Part shown: piece after piece, positions 33,922 through 43,962 of the stretch
Layout: every line of letters begins with the position of its first letter
How positions within the stretch are numbered: the stretch's first letter is position 1
Origin: Spirochaetia bacterium
GTDB taxonomy: Bacteria > Spirochaetota > Spirochaetia > JABMQR01
NCBI GenBank assembly: GCA_021736525.1
Contig: JAIPFR010000003.1
Location: 1-46,713 of the forward strand
DNA: 46,713 bases
Reading direction: 5' to 3'
Made by a program: the position numbers and the translations under genes
The notes under the pieces: generated by a model
Seen by the model: only the letters and a program-made list of their open reading frames with translations
The model's database searches: none
What the model was told of the DNA's origin: nothing

Positions 33922-35802
33922 ATGAAGATGCAAAAAAGCCTTCCACGGACACGGAGTATACAGAACCTGCTCTCTATCAACAACTTTATAACACTGCTGT
34001 TCACGGTATTGATTTTTTCACTATCTTTTTTCTTCTATACCTCCAATATCCTTATGGAGCGTGGCAGAATATCGTTATTTCAGCTCAGCACTCAGATTTC
34101 GGACAATCTTGGTGCTGAGCTTAAAAAAATGAGCACCCTGGCTTTGAATATAACCTATTCAAAACAACTTAAAACTACTATTAAATCTCACTTGAGTATT
34201 GTGGAACAACACGAAGAAACTGAATCACACAAGCAGCATCTTTACCGAAATACGGTCGGTATAATCAATATTGTCGAAGAGATTACCGGACCGTATAAGA
34301 CCGTTCCTCAGGTCAATATTATATTACCAGATTTGTACAGCATCGGAAGTGGTTTATACTCAATGATCCAGCCCATTCAAAAAAATACAGCCATCATACT
34401 CTCTTCGTACAATACAACTGCAGGCGCCCTCTTTTATTCCAATCTTCATGGGGATATGCATGCAAACCAGCAGCTGAAGTCATCCGAATACCCCCTGTAC
34501 ATTTCACTTTTTAAAACAATATTCGATGAATATCACAAGCCGCTTGGAATCCTCGAAGTAATGCAGTACGCAGATACATTGTTTTCTGACTTAAGTATGA
34601 TTGAGGAACGGATTATGGTTTTCGACAAAACCGGGGTACAGATCTATCCAACCACCGTTCCCATGGGAAGTGTTTATGTCGATATAGCAGACAGGAAACA
34701 CCGTAATACTATTATAAATTTTACTAATCCCATATCCGGAAAACATGAGATGGTGGCTGTAACCGAAATTATTGAACCTGGCTGGGTTGTGCTGACTATT
34801 ACCGAACGAAGCCGATATTTATTACCTTTATACAAATTCATAATGATAATTGTGATAATCAGCCTTATCATTTTAGGCATCGGTTTCTTGATTTCAGCTA
34901 TGCTGTCTCGCAAAATAACAATGCCGCTAAAGGATCTCAATCATAAAATCAGCCGCCTTGACTGGACCGAAACCAAGAGCAGTGCCGACCTGGATAACAA
35001 AACCCCTTCATTATCCCTCAAAGAGGTAGATGAGCTGCACATTACTTTTCAAGCCATGAACAAGAAGCTTGACTCCACACTATCACATATAGTTGCTGAG
35101 AAGACCCTTGAAACCCAATCCCGCTTGCTGGCACTTCAGGCTCAAATGGATCCGCATTTTATTTATAACATGCTTGCAACGCTGAGTATTATGGCTGAAG
35201 ATGGTGAAACAAAGGAAATTGTGGAAACAATAAACCATATGACCAGCATGCTTCGATATATTGCGGACGGATCAAACACACTCTCAACTCTGCGGAAAGA
35301 ATTGGAAATCACTGAGCACTACATTTCCTGCACGAAAATTCGATTCGGAACCAGGCTGCAGTATACTGCTGAGGTAAGCAAAGAGGCAGAGACTATTCCA
35401 ATACCCCGTCATGTTATTCTGCCCATTGTGGAAAATGCTGTAAAATATGGTATGGATGACAATCCGCCATGGATAATAACCCTGAACGCGGAATTCATAA
35501 AGGACCATACCTGCGATGATGGGGTATCAATCAATGCAAGACGACAATGGAGGATTACTATCAGAGACAATGGACCGGGATTTAAACAGAAACCATTGAA
35601 TAAACTACTCTCTAGTATGGAGTTATGCCGTACTGACAAGAGAAGGCAGCTTGATTTCCATATTAACGGAATGGGACTGATCAATCTCTATTCCCGCCTC
35701 CTGATCCATTACGGCGAATCACTGCTGTTTGAAGTTAACAACCTTCCTGGTGGTGCGGGTACTGAAATTCGCATAGGAGGATTCATTGGACAACTTGATT
35801 AA
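33922..35802 (+). CDS. YesM-type membrane sensor histidine kinase
   Basis: 626 residues. First membrane helix about 17-37, an extracellular domain to about 295, second helix about 297-325, HAMP-like segment, then the kinase: H-box QAQMDPHFIYNML, N-box VENAVKYGM, G1 IRDNGPGF, G2 GMGLINLYSRL. No clear ribosome site precedes the ATG. It overlaps the YesN-like gene by 17 bp. With the divergent sugar-binding-protein gene it forms a likely sugar-sensing set. It is a distinct protein from the kinase encoded at 258-2177 and has no C-terminal repeat. Confidence 0.93.
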   Translation: MKMQKSLPRTRSIQNLLSINNFITLLFTVLIFSLSFFFYTSNILMERGRISLFQLSTQISDNLGAELKKMSTLALNITYSKQLKTTIKSHLSIVEQHEETESHKQHLYRNTVGIINIVEEITGPYKTVPQVNIILPDLYSIGSGLYSMIQPIQKNTAIILSSYNTTAGALFYSNLHGDMHANQQLKSSEYPLYISLFKTIFDEYHKPLGILEVMQYADTLFSDLSMIEERIMVFDKTGVQIYPTTVPMGSVYVDIADRKHRNTIINFTNPISGKHEMVAVTEIIEPGWVVLTITERSRYLLPLYKFIMIIVIISLIILGIGFLISAMLSRKITMPLKDLNHKISRLDWTETKSSADLDNKTPSLSLKEVDELHITFQAMNKKLDSTLSHIVAEKTLETQSRLLALQAQMDPHFIYNMLATLSIMAEDGETKEIVETINHMTSMLRYIADGSNTLSTLRKELEITEHYISCTKIRFGTRLQYTAEVSKEAETIPIPRHVILPIVENAVKYGMDDNPPWIITLNAEFIKDHTCDDGVSINARRQWRITIRDNGPGFKQKPLNKLLSSMELCRTDKRRQLDFHINGMGLINLYSRLLIHYGESLLFEVNNLPGGAGTEIRIGGFIGQLD

Positions 35803-36556
35803 ATACACATACATCATCGCTGAAGATGAAGAGCGTATCAGGAAAAACCTGATTAAAAAGATTAATGCTCATGATGAACGTTTTATGCTTCTCGATGAAG
35901 CATTCAACGGTGAACAGGCTCTGGCAGGCATTCATCGTAAACAGCCTGATATTCTTTTCACAGATATAAGAATGCCAGGTATGGACGGTCTGAAGCTTAT
36001 CGAGAATATCTACTACCAGTATCCTGATATTTGCATTGTGATCATTTCCGGATATGAGGATTTTTCCTATGCTCAGAGAGCTATCCAGTTCGGCGTCTTT
36101 GATTACCTGCTCAAACCGGTCAAAATCGGTGAACTGGCCGGAACCCTGGTAAAACTTGCTGTGCATATAGCAAAAAAACATTCCGAGATGAAGGACAATG
36201 CAGCAGTCTACTCCTCCAACCTTTCCGGGAAGGCACTCGCCCAGGGGGTTATGGAGTATCTGCGCAGCCACTATACCGAGGATATTTCCATTCAATCACT
36301 AGCCGGGCAATTCTATGTGAACCCAACATATATGACCAGAATAGTAAAAGAATACAGCGGCAAGACACCAACCCGATTCATTACGGATCTACGCATACAG
36401 CAAGCCAAGCACCTGATAATCAGCGCTGAGAAACTGGAAATCAAAGAGATTGCCTATGCATCAGGATACAGCGATCAAGGATATTTCACCCGAGTTTTTA
36501 AAAAGGCGACCGGTAAAAGTCCAAGCGATTACCGTGCGGATTACAAAAACAGATGA
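35786..36556 (+). CDS. YesN-type response regulator (receiver + AraC)
   Basis: 256 residues, starting at TTG 35786 with AGGAGG five bases upstream, inside the end of the kinase gene. Receiver: acidic AEDEE, phospho-acceptor in DILFTDIRM, and SGYEDFSYAQRAIQFG. The C-terminal ~100 residues are a complete AraC helix-turn-helix pair (ISIQSLAGQFYVNPTYMTRI to GYFTRVFKKATGKSPSDYR). It is shorter than most YesN proteins because the middle domain is nearly absent. Likely targets are the divergent binding-protein gene and perhaps importer 3. Confidence 0.93.
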   Translation: MDNLIKYTYIIAEDEERIRKNLIKKINAHDERFMLLDEAFNGEQALAGIHRKQPDILFTDIRMPGMDGLKLIENIYYQYPDICIVIISGYEDFSYAQRAIQFGVFDYLLKPVKIGELAGTLVKLAVHIAKKHSEMKDNAAVYSSNLSGKALAQGVMEYLRSHYTEDISIQSLAGQFYVNPTYMTRIVKEYSGKTPTRFITDLRIQQAKHLIISAEKLEIKEIAYASGYSDQGYFTRVFKKATGKSPSDYRADYKNR

Positions 36557-36624
36557 GCAGTCTTTTCCCTCGTCTCAATCTTATTCGGCTAATACCTTAA
36601 TTGCATGCAAGGAACCTGGACAGT

Positions 36625-37947
36625 CTAAAACTCCTCTGCCTCCAGCTTCATAATATTTGCAAGTACTTTCAACTCATTAGAAAAATCCCCTTCCATCAGA
36701 AGAATATGATGTGAATACACCCGCTCCATAAAGGTCTTCCCATCCTGAACTTCAACAACTCCGCCGTTACGACAATCGGAAATTGAATCATACTGCACGT
36801 ATCCCTTTAAAAGCGCTTTCACAGACATGAGCTTTTCCATAGCAGCATCAAGCTTTGATATAGTTACCGGACCGATTTTCATCCTTGCATCAAATACATG
36901 TGCATTTTCATTCACAATCTCAAGAACCGGCTTTCTTATCTGCCATTCTGAGCTGAGAGACCTGGGAAGCAGACCAAAGTATCCGCAGTGGGCAAGGAGT
37001 ATGTGATCTTCCGGATTCTCTACAATCTCAGGAAAGCTTGGAATCTTCTCATGTTTTAAAGCCGACATCCCCATCAGAAATGGGTAAATGTTCGTCATCA
37101 TGATTGGTTTCTGAAAGGTCTTATACAGCAGATGCATGGTAGTAAGCGTCACTGTGTCACCTTCACAAGCCCACATCATGTTACGTTCTTCAAAAAGCCT
37201 GTCCCAAGCCAGGCAGGGAGTGGACTGACAAGAGGCCGACTCATTCAGACAATTGGTCCCCATGCCAATAATATTGTCAGAATCAATAGCTTCATCAAGA
37301 GCAAGATACAATTTGACCGCATTGAGGGCCATCTGCTCTGTGAAGCCGCTGCCAACTGCATAATCCCACTTTTTCCACACTGCCCTTGCATCAGTATCGC
37401 TGAATCGACTAGCTCGTTCGCCCAGCACTTTCAGACTTCTCCGTTCAATAGAAGTTCCGAATTTTTCCTTGATATTTCTCGTAGCCTCATCTTCCCACCA
37501 GAAAAAAGATTTGAAAATATCAGGCTGAAACCCTTCACCTGGATTGTCCTGAAATATGAGAAACTTGGACTCTTTCATCTCGCGCTTTACTGCAACCATA
37601 CGGCAATAAAGAAGGGTCTGATCCAGATTATAGGGGGCTAAAGTCACAACCCCTTTTGCTTTAAGATAATTGGCAATCTCCCAATCCCACATCGACACAG
37701 TACCAAACTCCGAAGTGATAAGAAAAATTGGTACAGTTATTGCTCTAAAAGCCTCAATACTGCGGTAGGCTTCGCCGAGGATCTCAGGAAAAACAACGGC
37801 ATCACATTCCGGTATATAATCACCAAGGGCAACGGGATTCAGGAAATCAGATGACTCAGCCAGCAGGGTACGTAAAAGACGCAGCTGTATATCGAATTTT
37901 TCAGTCCGGTTCTCCCGGAAGTAGAGTGGTACCAGTTTTGCTTTCAT
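36625..37947 (-). CDS. FucI/AraA-fold protein (L-fucose isomerase-like)
   Basis: 440 residues from ATG 37947 (AGGAG ten bases upstream); a longer start at 38016 would reach into the end of the permease gene. The C-terminal half has MGTNCLNESASC, WACEGDTVTLTTMHLL and LLAHCGYFGLLP, the layout of the L-fucose isomerase-like family (COG2407 type). The catalytic Glu/Asp are plausible in CEGD; the remaining metal ligands are less clear. It is the last gene of the importer-3 operon. It is only distantly similar to the FucI-like protein encoded at 10627-12066, so an enzymatic isomerase role is likely but the sugar is unknown. Confidence 0.72.
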   Translation of the reverse strand: MKAKLVPLYFRENRTEKFDIQLRLLRTLLAESSDFLNPVALGDYIPECDAVVFPEILGEAYRSIEAFRAITVPIFLITSEFGTVSMWDWEIANYLKAKGVVTLAPYNLDQTLLYCRMVAVKREMKESKFLIFQDNPGEGFQPDIFKSFFWWEDEATRNIKEKFGTSIERRSLKVLGERASRFSDTDARAVWKKWDYAVGSGFTEQMALNAVKLYLALDEAIDSDNIIGMGTNCLNESASCQSTPCLAWDRLFEERNMMWACEGDTVTLTTMHLLYKTFQKPIMMTNIYPFLMGMSALKHEKIPSFPEIVENPEDHILLAHCGYFGLLPRSLSSEWQIRKPVLEIVNENAHVFDARMKIGPVTISKLDAAMEKLMSVKALLKGYVQYDSISDCRNGGVVEVQDGKTFMERVYSHHILLMEGDFSNELKVLANIMKLEAEEF

Positions 37948-38012
37948 TTTCCAATTTCTCCTTTTACTGCATTTCACTCCATACGAACTGTCGGTGTTAT
38001 CAACCTTGTGCA

Positions 38013-38969
38013 TCAACGTTTTTTCACTTTATTGAATGCAACAGCCAGTATAAGAATTGATCCTTTCAAAAACATTTGGATATACGGATTAATATCCAGC
38101 AGATTCATGATATTCGAGAAGATAGTGAGAGTCAGAACACCACCGACTATACCAAGAGGACTGCCCACACCACCTGCCAGAGAAATTCCTCCGATTACCG
38201 ATGCTGTAATCGTATCAAGTTCATAATTACTCCCCGCTGTCGGTCCTCCCCCACCCATTCTTGCGGCGAGAAAGACAGCAGCAAGCCCGACAAGCACCCC
38301 CCCGAATACATAGGTCATAAAACGAACCTTTGTTACTGCTATTCCTGATATCCTTGAAATATGCTGGTCACTACCCACTGCATAGACCAGTTTACCGCTT
38401 TTATGCCTCTTTAAAAGCATATAGACAATACCGAATATCACCAGGAAAAAAAGAAAACTGAAGGGAATGGCCAGCAGTTTTCCCTCTGCAATGTAACGGA
38501 AAGATCGCGGGATGCCGCCAATAGGTTTTTTTGTGAAAAAATAGATCAGCCCCTGCAGAATCATGCTGGTAGCCAGAGTTCCCATGAATGCCGGTATCCG
38601 CAAGATCACAACAAAAAAACCGTTCAGAGAGCCGATCAGCATAGCGGTAACCAAAACTGCAATAAGAACAGTTATCGGGGTCATGTCCGGAAACATCTTG
38701 AATAAAATCGCCGCCATCGTCGTAAGCAGAGAAACAGCAGCGCCAATCGACATATCAATCCCTCCGGAAAGCATGATCAAAGCCTGAGCAAGGGAAGCTA
38801 TACCTAAACCCACTGGCTGAATCAACAATACATTTCGCATATTTCTTCCGGTAAGAAATATGGGACTGCTGATTGCACTGAACACCAGCAAACCGAACAG
38901 GATAAACCAGACGAAGTTACTTGAAGAAATGTTAAGCCTTAATTTGCGATTATTTACTGACATAATCAT
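38013..38969 (-). CDS. Importer 3 sugar permease A (RbsC family)
   Basis: 318 residues, multi-spanning, with the RbsC signature MLSGGIDMSIGAAV near residue 68 and VIGGISLAGGVGSPLG near the C-terminus. It follows the ATPase gene by 12 bp. A second, distinct permease gene (41749-42702) lies upstream in the same operon, so a heterodimeric pore is likely. Confidence 0.94.
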   Translation of the reverse strand: MIMSVNNRKLRLNISSSNFVWFILFGLLVFSAISSPIFLTGRNMRNVLLIQPVGLGIASLAQALIMLSGGIDMSIGAAVSLLTTMAAILFKMFPDMTPITVLIAVLVTAMLIGSLNGFFVVILRIPAFMGTLATSMILQGLIYFFTKKPIGGIPRSFRYIAEGKLLAIPFSFLFFLVIFGIVYMLLKRHKSGKLVYAVGSDQHISRISGIAVTKVRFMTYVFGGVLVGLAAVFLAARMGGGGPTAGSNYELDTITASVIGGISLAGGVGSPLGIVGGVLTLTIFSNIMNLLDINPYIQMFLKGSILILAVAFNKVKKR

Positions 38970-38981
38970 ATTGTGCCTGCC

Positions 38982-40514
38982 TTATGAGCTGAGTGAGTAA
39001 GTATGACCCACCGCAAGCGATAACAGTTCCTCCTCCGAAGAGAGCTTTTCATGCTGGTCGAGAATACCTGCAACTCTCCCGCGGTTGAGCACCATAATGC
39101 GATCCGACATTCCCAGCACTTCGGGAAGTTCTGAAGATACCATCAGTATGGCCTTACCGCTTTCAGTAAGTTCCCTGACCAGCTTGTAGATTTCATACTT
39201 TGCTCCGACATCAATTCCTCGAGTAGGTTCGACTATAACGAAAATTTCGGGATCAGTTAGCAATGCTCGTGCTATGAGTACTTTCTGCTGGTTCCCTCCG
39301 CTCAAATTCTCAATTTGCGTAAATAATGATGCAGTTTTAATCTGCATCGCAGCTATTTGTTTTTCTGCTGCAATGCGCTCCTTCTTTCTGTCAATGATTC
39401 CGCTTCTCATAAACTTCTTCAAACTTGTGATGGTAGTATTCTGAACAATATCCATAGAGGTGATAATCCCCTCCAATTTACGATCGGAGGGGATATAGCA
39501 GAAACCTTCAGTTATAGCACCTATAATACTGATGTTATCAATTACTTTACCATTTACTGTGATGGTTCCGGAATCACGCCTGACAGCTCCGACAATAGCC
39601 TGTACCAACCGTGTTCTACCGGAGCCTACCATTCCAGCAAGCCCAAGCACTTCTCCCTTCCTCAGCGAAAAGGTTATGCCTTCGAGTTCACCTTTGCAGC
39701 TTAGATCTTCCACCTTCATAATAGTATCGCCGATCTGCTTTCCGTAATCAGGATAAATATCCTGAATCTCTCTTCCTACCATATAACCTACCAGATTATC
39801 TTTGGTCAGTTTTTCCACCGGGAATGTACCCATCACCTTGCCGTCTTTGATAACAGTTACCCGATCAGCAATCTCAAATACTTCTTCAAGCATGTGGGAA
39901 ATGTAAATGACTGTAACCCCTCGGGATTTTAGCGATCTTATGATACTGAATAGTTTCTTCAGTTCTTTGTCAGTAAGAGGTGCAGAAGGCTCATCCATTA
40001 TCAAGATACGAGCATCTACGGAAAGCGCCTTCATTATTTCTACAAGCTGCTGTTGAACCACAGAAAGATCCATAACTTTAGCATCCGGGTCAAGGTTAAT
40101 ATCCAGCAGTGCCATCAGCTCCCGTACTCTTTCCCGTGCTTTACCGAACCTGAGGAACCCGGCTCTGGAAACAGGCTCCCTGTTGAGGAACACATTCTCA
40201 GTAACCGACATATGCTTAATGAGACTGAATTCCTGAAAGATAATGGATATCCCATCCATTTGAGCCTGATGGGGATTCTTTATAACTACTTCTTCACCGT
40301 TGTAGATTATGCTGCCCGAATCCGGTTTAAATACACCAGAAAGAATTTTCATCAGTGTCGACTTTCCAGCCCCGTTCTCCCCCACCAAAGCATGAACTTC
40401 ACCGTAAGAAAAATCCATATCAACTGAATCAAGTGCTTTGACGCCCGGAAAGGTTTTTGTGATATCTTTGAATTTCAGCAATGATCCAGTAACAGCAGTA
40501 CCCATAGTACTCAT
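38982..40514 (-). CDS. Importer 3 tandem ATPase (RbsA family) with altered second Walker B
   Basis: 510 residues from ATG 40514, where AAGGTG lies six bases upstream (a TTG at 40523 is the alternative). NBD1 is intact: GENGAGKST, LSVVQQQLVE, LIMDEPSAPL. NBD2 has the usual degenerate P-loop GMVGSGRT and an intact LSGGNQQK, but Walker B reads FVIVEPTRGID: the invariant Asp is Val (residue 428, codon 39233-39231), a one-base change from GAC/GAT. The adjacent catalytic Glu is kept. This may weaken Mg2+ binding at one site, or be a sequence error. Confidence 0.94.
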   Translation of the reverse strand: MSTMGTAVTGSLLKFKDITKTFPGVKALDSVDMDFSYGEVHALVGENGAGKSTLMKILSGVFKPDSGSIIYNGEEVVIKNPHQAQMDGISIIFQEFSLIKHMSVTENVFLNREPVSRAGFLRFGKARERVRELMALLDINLDPDAKVMDLSVVQQQLVEIMKALSVDARILIMDEPSAPLTDKELKKLFSIIRSLKSRGVTVIYISHMLEEVFEIADRVTVIKDGKVMGTFPVEKLTKDNLVGYMVGREIQDIYPDYGKQIGDTIMKVEDLSCKGELEGITFSLRKGEVLGLAGMVGSGRTRLVQAIVGAVRRDSGTITVNGKVIDNISIIGAITEGFCYIPSDRKLEGIITSMDIVQNTTITSLKKFMRSGIIDRKKERIAAEKQIAAMQIKTASLFTQIENLSGGNQQKVLIARALLTDPEIFVIVEPTRGIDVGAKYEIYKLVRELTESGKAILMVSSELPEVLGMSDRIMVLNRGRVAGILDQHEKLSSEEELLSLAVGHTYSLSS

Positions 40515-40585
40515 ATACAACACCTTGTTATTGAAGTGCCCGCCGCATCAGATCAGTTACGACAGGCACTCATGCAAATTGCTTG

Positions 40586-41617
40586 TTAATCAATCTGCGG
40601 TAGAAATTCTTCAGGAATTTGATCGTCCCCGAGCCACCACCAATCAGAAAGATCCATATTTACAATTTCCTTAATTCTTTCGAAAGGATACTGTTCAGGC
40701 TGGTGATAAATCACCTTGTCCAGCTCCGCACCTTTTACCGCTTTCAGCCCTTCCTCAAGCGCCCATGCAGCCTGCTGGGTTGAATATGGCTCAATATACC
40801 CAGGTACATTATTGGCAACCAGGAATTTGGCATATCCGTTCAGGTTGTCACCAGAGGACGGCACCAACGCCCGACCGGCTTCCTTCATGGTTTCAAGAGC
40901 TGGAAACGACATCAACCCGGAGTCAGCCCAGATCCCATCAATCTGGGGATAGGTCTGTAAAAATGACTCCATGACCTCTTTGGCTTTTGGAATTGACCAA
41001 CCGGTATACTGCGTATCCAGAATTTGAATATCCGGATACTTTGCGAAAACCTCACGGGCACCTTCAAGCCGCAACTCAACAGACATCTGTCCTGCTATTC
41101 CGCTCAGCATGATAATGTTTCCTTCGGTCCCCATCATGTTAATCAGTGCTTCAGCATAGTGCGCACCAAGCTGCTTCATATCCTGACCCACATAAGCAGT
41201 ATGCTGATCTGTCGGGACGGTTCCGTCAAAAATAATTACCGGAATACCGACGTTATACGCGCGCTCCACCGCAGGAACAATGGCTTCTCCAAGAGAGGGC
41301 TGGATAATCAGCAAGTCTACTCCTTTTGAAAGAAGATCATCGATATCAGCAATCTGCTTTTCCGGCCTTTCATCAGCATTAGTAAAGTAGACCTTGGAAA
41401 TCTCAGGATGCTCAGCCACCTTTGCATCAAAATTGGCTTTCAGAAACATTCTCCAGGAATTTCCCATTCCCGCACAACTGAAACCAACCGTGATGTTGTC
41501 TTCTTTGGGAGCAGCTTTTCCGCCATCACTTTCATCCTGCCCACCTGCAGCGGCCAATCCGCCGACAAACAGGAACATCGCAATTAGAACCAGAATCCAA
41601 TTAGTTTTCCTTCTCAT
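40586..41617 (-). CDS. Importer 3 sugar-binding protein (RbsB-like)
   Basis: 343 residues from ATG 41617, where AGGAG lies seven bases upstream; the ATG two codons earlier is too close to it. A signal peptide (about 1-24) ends in LAAAGGQ and is followed by an acidic stretch. The mature protein shares long blocks with the orphan binding protein encoded at 32706-33716, pointing to duplication within the island. It lies between the ATPase gene and one permease gene. Confidence 0.94.
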   Translation of the reverse strand: MRRKTNWILVLIAMFLFVGGLAAAGGQDESDGGKAAPKEDNITVGFSCAGMGNSWRMFLKANFDAKVAEHPEISKVYFTNADERPEKQIADIDDLLSKGVDLLIIQPSLGEAIVPAVERAYNVGIPVIIFDGTVPTDQHTAYVGQDMKQLGAHYAEALINMMGTEGNIIMLSGIAGQMSVELRLEGAREVFAKYPDIQILDTQYTGWSIPKAKEVMESFLQTYPQIDGIWADSGLMSFPALETMKEAGRALVPSSGDNLNGYAKFLVANNVPGYIEPYSTQQAAWALEEGLKAVKGAELDKVIYHQPEQYPFERIKEIVNMDLSDWWWLGDDQIPEEFLPQID

Positions 41618-41748
41618 ACACATACTCCTTTAATAAAATTCAATCTAATTTGTAAGATTGTTTATTGCTCTTTTCTCCTTCTCTGATGATGTTAACCCAT
41701 ACCCCCCACTCTCTTACATCCCTTGGAAATTGCCGGATCCAAGTCTTT

Positions 41749-42702
41749 TTATCGTTTTCGAGCTGTAATACCCAATGCAGTCACAATAATCAGTCCCTTG
41801 ATTACCAGCTGACTCTCCAACGGGAGACTTGCCAGAAGGGCCAGATTGGTGATCATCAACAAGATAAAGCCCCCAAGAATCGTCCCCTGAATGGATCCAG
41901 CCCCACCCCCGATTACAGCACCTCCCAGAACAGCAAATGCTACCGAATCAAGATCATAGCCTTTACCTGCCCAATTATCGGCTATGCCGGTATATCCGCC
42001 AATCAGTATACCGACAAATGCTGCTGAAACCGCTGATATAATATATGCGGTAATAATTATTCGGTCCTTCCGTACACCACTCAGAATAGCTACACGCGGG
42101 TTATTTCCAACCACATACAATCTTCTGCCATATCCGGTACGAGCGAGAAGAAACCAGTACCAAATGGCAATAAACACGAACATCATAAAGAGATTGGGTA
42201 TCATATTTAAAAAATTGGATGTGCAGACATTTTTCAGCCCATCGGGTATTGCTCCGCGCGGCATCCCGTTGGTCCAGATCATACGGAGACCATTGATGAC
42301 AATTGATGTTCCCAACGTTCCGATAAATGGTGGAACATTCCTTTTTGTCACCAGATACCCATTAAACATACCGACCAGTGCAGCCAGAGCAAGGCACAAC
42401 AGCAGTACCGGGAAAATCAACCCGTTGCTTGTCATATAGGTTGCCGCAACGACATTGGAGGAAGCCATTACTGCACTGACTGATAAATCAAGTCCACCGG
42501 AAATGATGACGAAAGTCTGTCCCATAGCAGCAATCGCAATCATTGAGTAGTTTCTGACCACATTGAGCAAGTTGTTCAAGCTGAAAAAATTGACACCTTT
42601 AACTATATTTACGGCTATTGCCATAAGAATAATCACCAAAAAGGTCACAATCAGCCCGATAGAAATACCACTTCTCTGAAGTTTTTCCTGTATTTTCCGC
42701 AT
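41749..42702 (-). CDS. Importer 3 sugar permease B (RbsC family)
   Basis: 317 residues, multi-spanning, with VIISGGLDLSVSAVMAS near residue 65 and FAVLGGAVIGGGAGS near the C-terminus. It precedes the binding-protein gene by 131 bp and follows the Gfo/Idh gene. Together with permease A it would form the membrane core of importer 3. Confidence 0.94.
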   Translation of the reverse strand: MRKIQEKLQRSGISIGLIVTFLVIILMAIAVNIVKGVNFFSLNNLLNVVRNYSMIAIAAMGQTFVIISGGLDLSVSAVMASSNVVAATYMTSNGLIFPVLLLCLALAALVGMFNGYLVTKRNVPPFIGTLGTSIVINGLRMIWTNGMPRGAIPDGLKNVCTSNFLNMIPNLFMMFVFIAIWYWFLLARTGYGRRLYVVGNNPRVAILSGVRKDRIIITAYIISAVSAAFVGILIGGYTGIADNWAGKGYDLDSVAFAVLGGAVIGGGAGSIQGTILGGFILLMITNLALLASLPLESQLVIKGLIIVTALGITARKR

Positions 42703-42789
42703 AGAACACCCACCCGGTTTATTTTCCGTTCTTGAAGGAGATAACTTGTTTATGCATTAAGACTATCGCACCCTACTGAGTGCAGAGAT

Positions 42790-43950
42790 TCACTGCTGGA
42801 GAGTTATGGTTTTACCTTCTGCTGCGGATTGCAAAGCAGCATCAAGGATCTCCATCTCTTTTACACCATCTTCAAAGTTGGGGGAAATCGATGTACCATT
42901 TTTCACCGCTGTAATAAAATCTACGACTGCATGGGTAAATTCATGTTCATATCCGATTATATGCCCCGGAGGCCACCAGTTAGCTATGTAATCATGTTCA
43001 GGTTCAGTAGCCAGAATAGTGCGAAATCCCTGAGAATCAATCGGATCTTCTTTAGAAAAGAACTGCAGTTCGTTCATACGTTCTAAGTTGAAAATTATTG
43101 ATCCGTTGCTGCCGTATATTTCAAAGTAATTATAGTTCTTTCGCCCTGTAGCAAAGCGAGAAGCTTCAAACGATCCAAGAGCCCCATTCTTGAACATGAC
43201 AGTCAAAAAAGATGCATCTTCCACAGTCACTTTTCCCATACCGGTTCCGCTTGTCCCACCTTTGAACGTTGCTGCGTGCTCATTCGGAAGGGGACGTTCT
43301 TCAATAAAGCGTGTTGTCATTGCTGATACTTTATCAATTTCTCCGACAAGATAGCGGGCGAGATCAATACTATGTGAATTAAGATCGCCGTGCGGTCCAG
43401 ATCCTGCTTTTTCCTTCTGCAAGTGCCAAGTCAGCGGAAAATTCGGATCAGTAATCCAGTCCTGTAAATACGTTCCTCGCCAGTGGTAGATTGTGCCTAT
43501 TTTTCCGTCGTCAATCAGTTTTTTTGCCAGACGGACTGCAGGACACCGACGGTAGTTATGATTCAAATAATGAACAACCCCAGCCGTATTAGCTGCTTCG
43601 GCCATTTTGCGAGCCTGTTCCAAACCCATAGCCATAGGTTTCTCAAGAAAGACATGTTTCCCGGCCTTTACTGCTTCAACAGCAATTTCATAATGTAAAT
43701 GTTGGGGCACAGCAATATCAACAACATCAATATCTTCCCTTGCTATCAATTTCCGCCAGTCAGTTTCAATCTCCTCCCAGCCCCAATTATCAGCAAATGC
43801 TTTAAGCGGCTCCTCGCTTCTACCGCAAGCTGCTTTAAGAACCGGTTTCACTCCCCCCAAATCAAAAAAGTGCGGGGCCTGAAGCCAGGCATTGCTGTGA
43901 GCTTTTCCCATAAACTGATATCCGATAATCCCTATATTCAATGTTTTCAT
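42790..43950 (-). CDS. Gfo/Idh/MocA-family oxidoreductase
   Basis: 386 residues from ATG 43950 (AGGTGG eight bases upstream; a GTG at 43962 is the alternative). NAD motif IGIIGYQFMGKAHS, catalytic lysine motif HVFLEKPMAMG, and HSIDLARYLVG carrying the D-x3-type active-site residues. It is directly downstream of, and 12 bp from, an AP-endonuclease-fold isomerase gene. That pair is common in inositol and 3-keto-glycoside pathways, where the dehydrogenase makes a keto sugar and the isomerase-fold enzyme processes it. The substrate is inferred to be the cargo of importer 3. Confidence 0.92.
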   Translation of the reverse strand: MKTLNIGIIGYQFMGKAHSNAWLQAPHFFDLGGVKPVLKAACGRSEEPLKAFADNWGWEEIETDWRKLIAREDIDVVDIAVPQHLHYEIAVEAVKAGKHVFLEKPMAMGLEQARKMAEAANTAGVVHYLNHNYRRCPAVRLAKKLIDDGKIGTIYHWRGTYLQDWITDPNFPLTWHLQKEKAGSGPHGDLNSHSIDLARYLVGEIDKVSAMTTRFIEERPLPNEHAATFKGGTSGTGMGKVTVEDASFLTVMFKNGALGSFEASRFATGRKNYNYFEIYGSNGSIIFNLERMNELQFFSKEDPIDSQGFRTILATEPEHDYIANWWPPGHIIGYEHEFTHAVVDFITAVKNGTSISPNFEDGVKEMEILDAALQSAAEGKTITLQQ

Positions 43951-43962
43951 AGTCATAACCAC

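Noticed and set aside
37948-38016. Longer N-terminus for the FucI-fold protein beginning at 38016
   Set aside because: It would overlap the permease stop and lacks a ribosome site; AGGAG favours ATG 37947.
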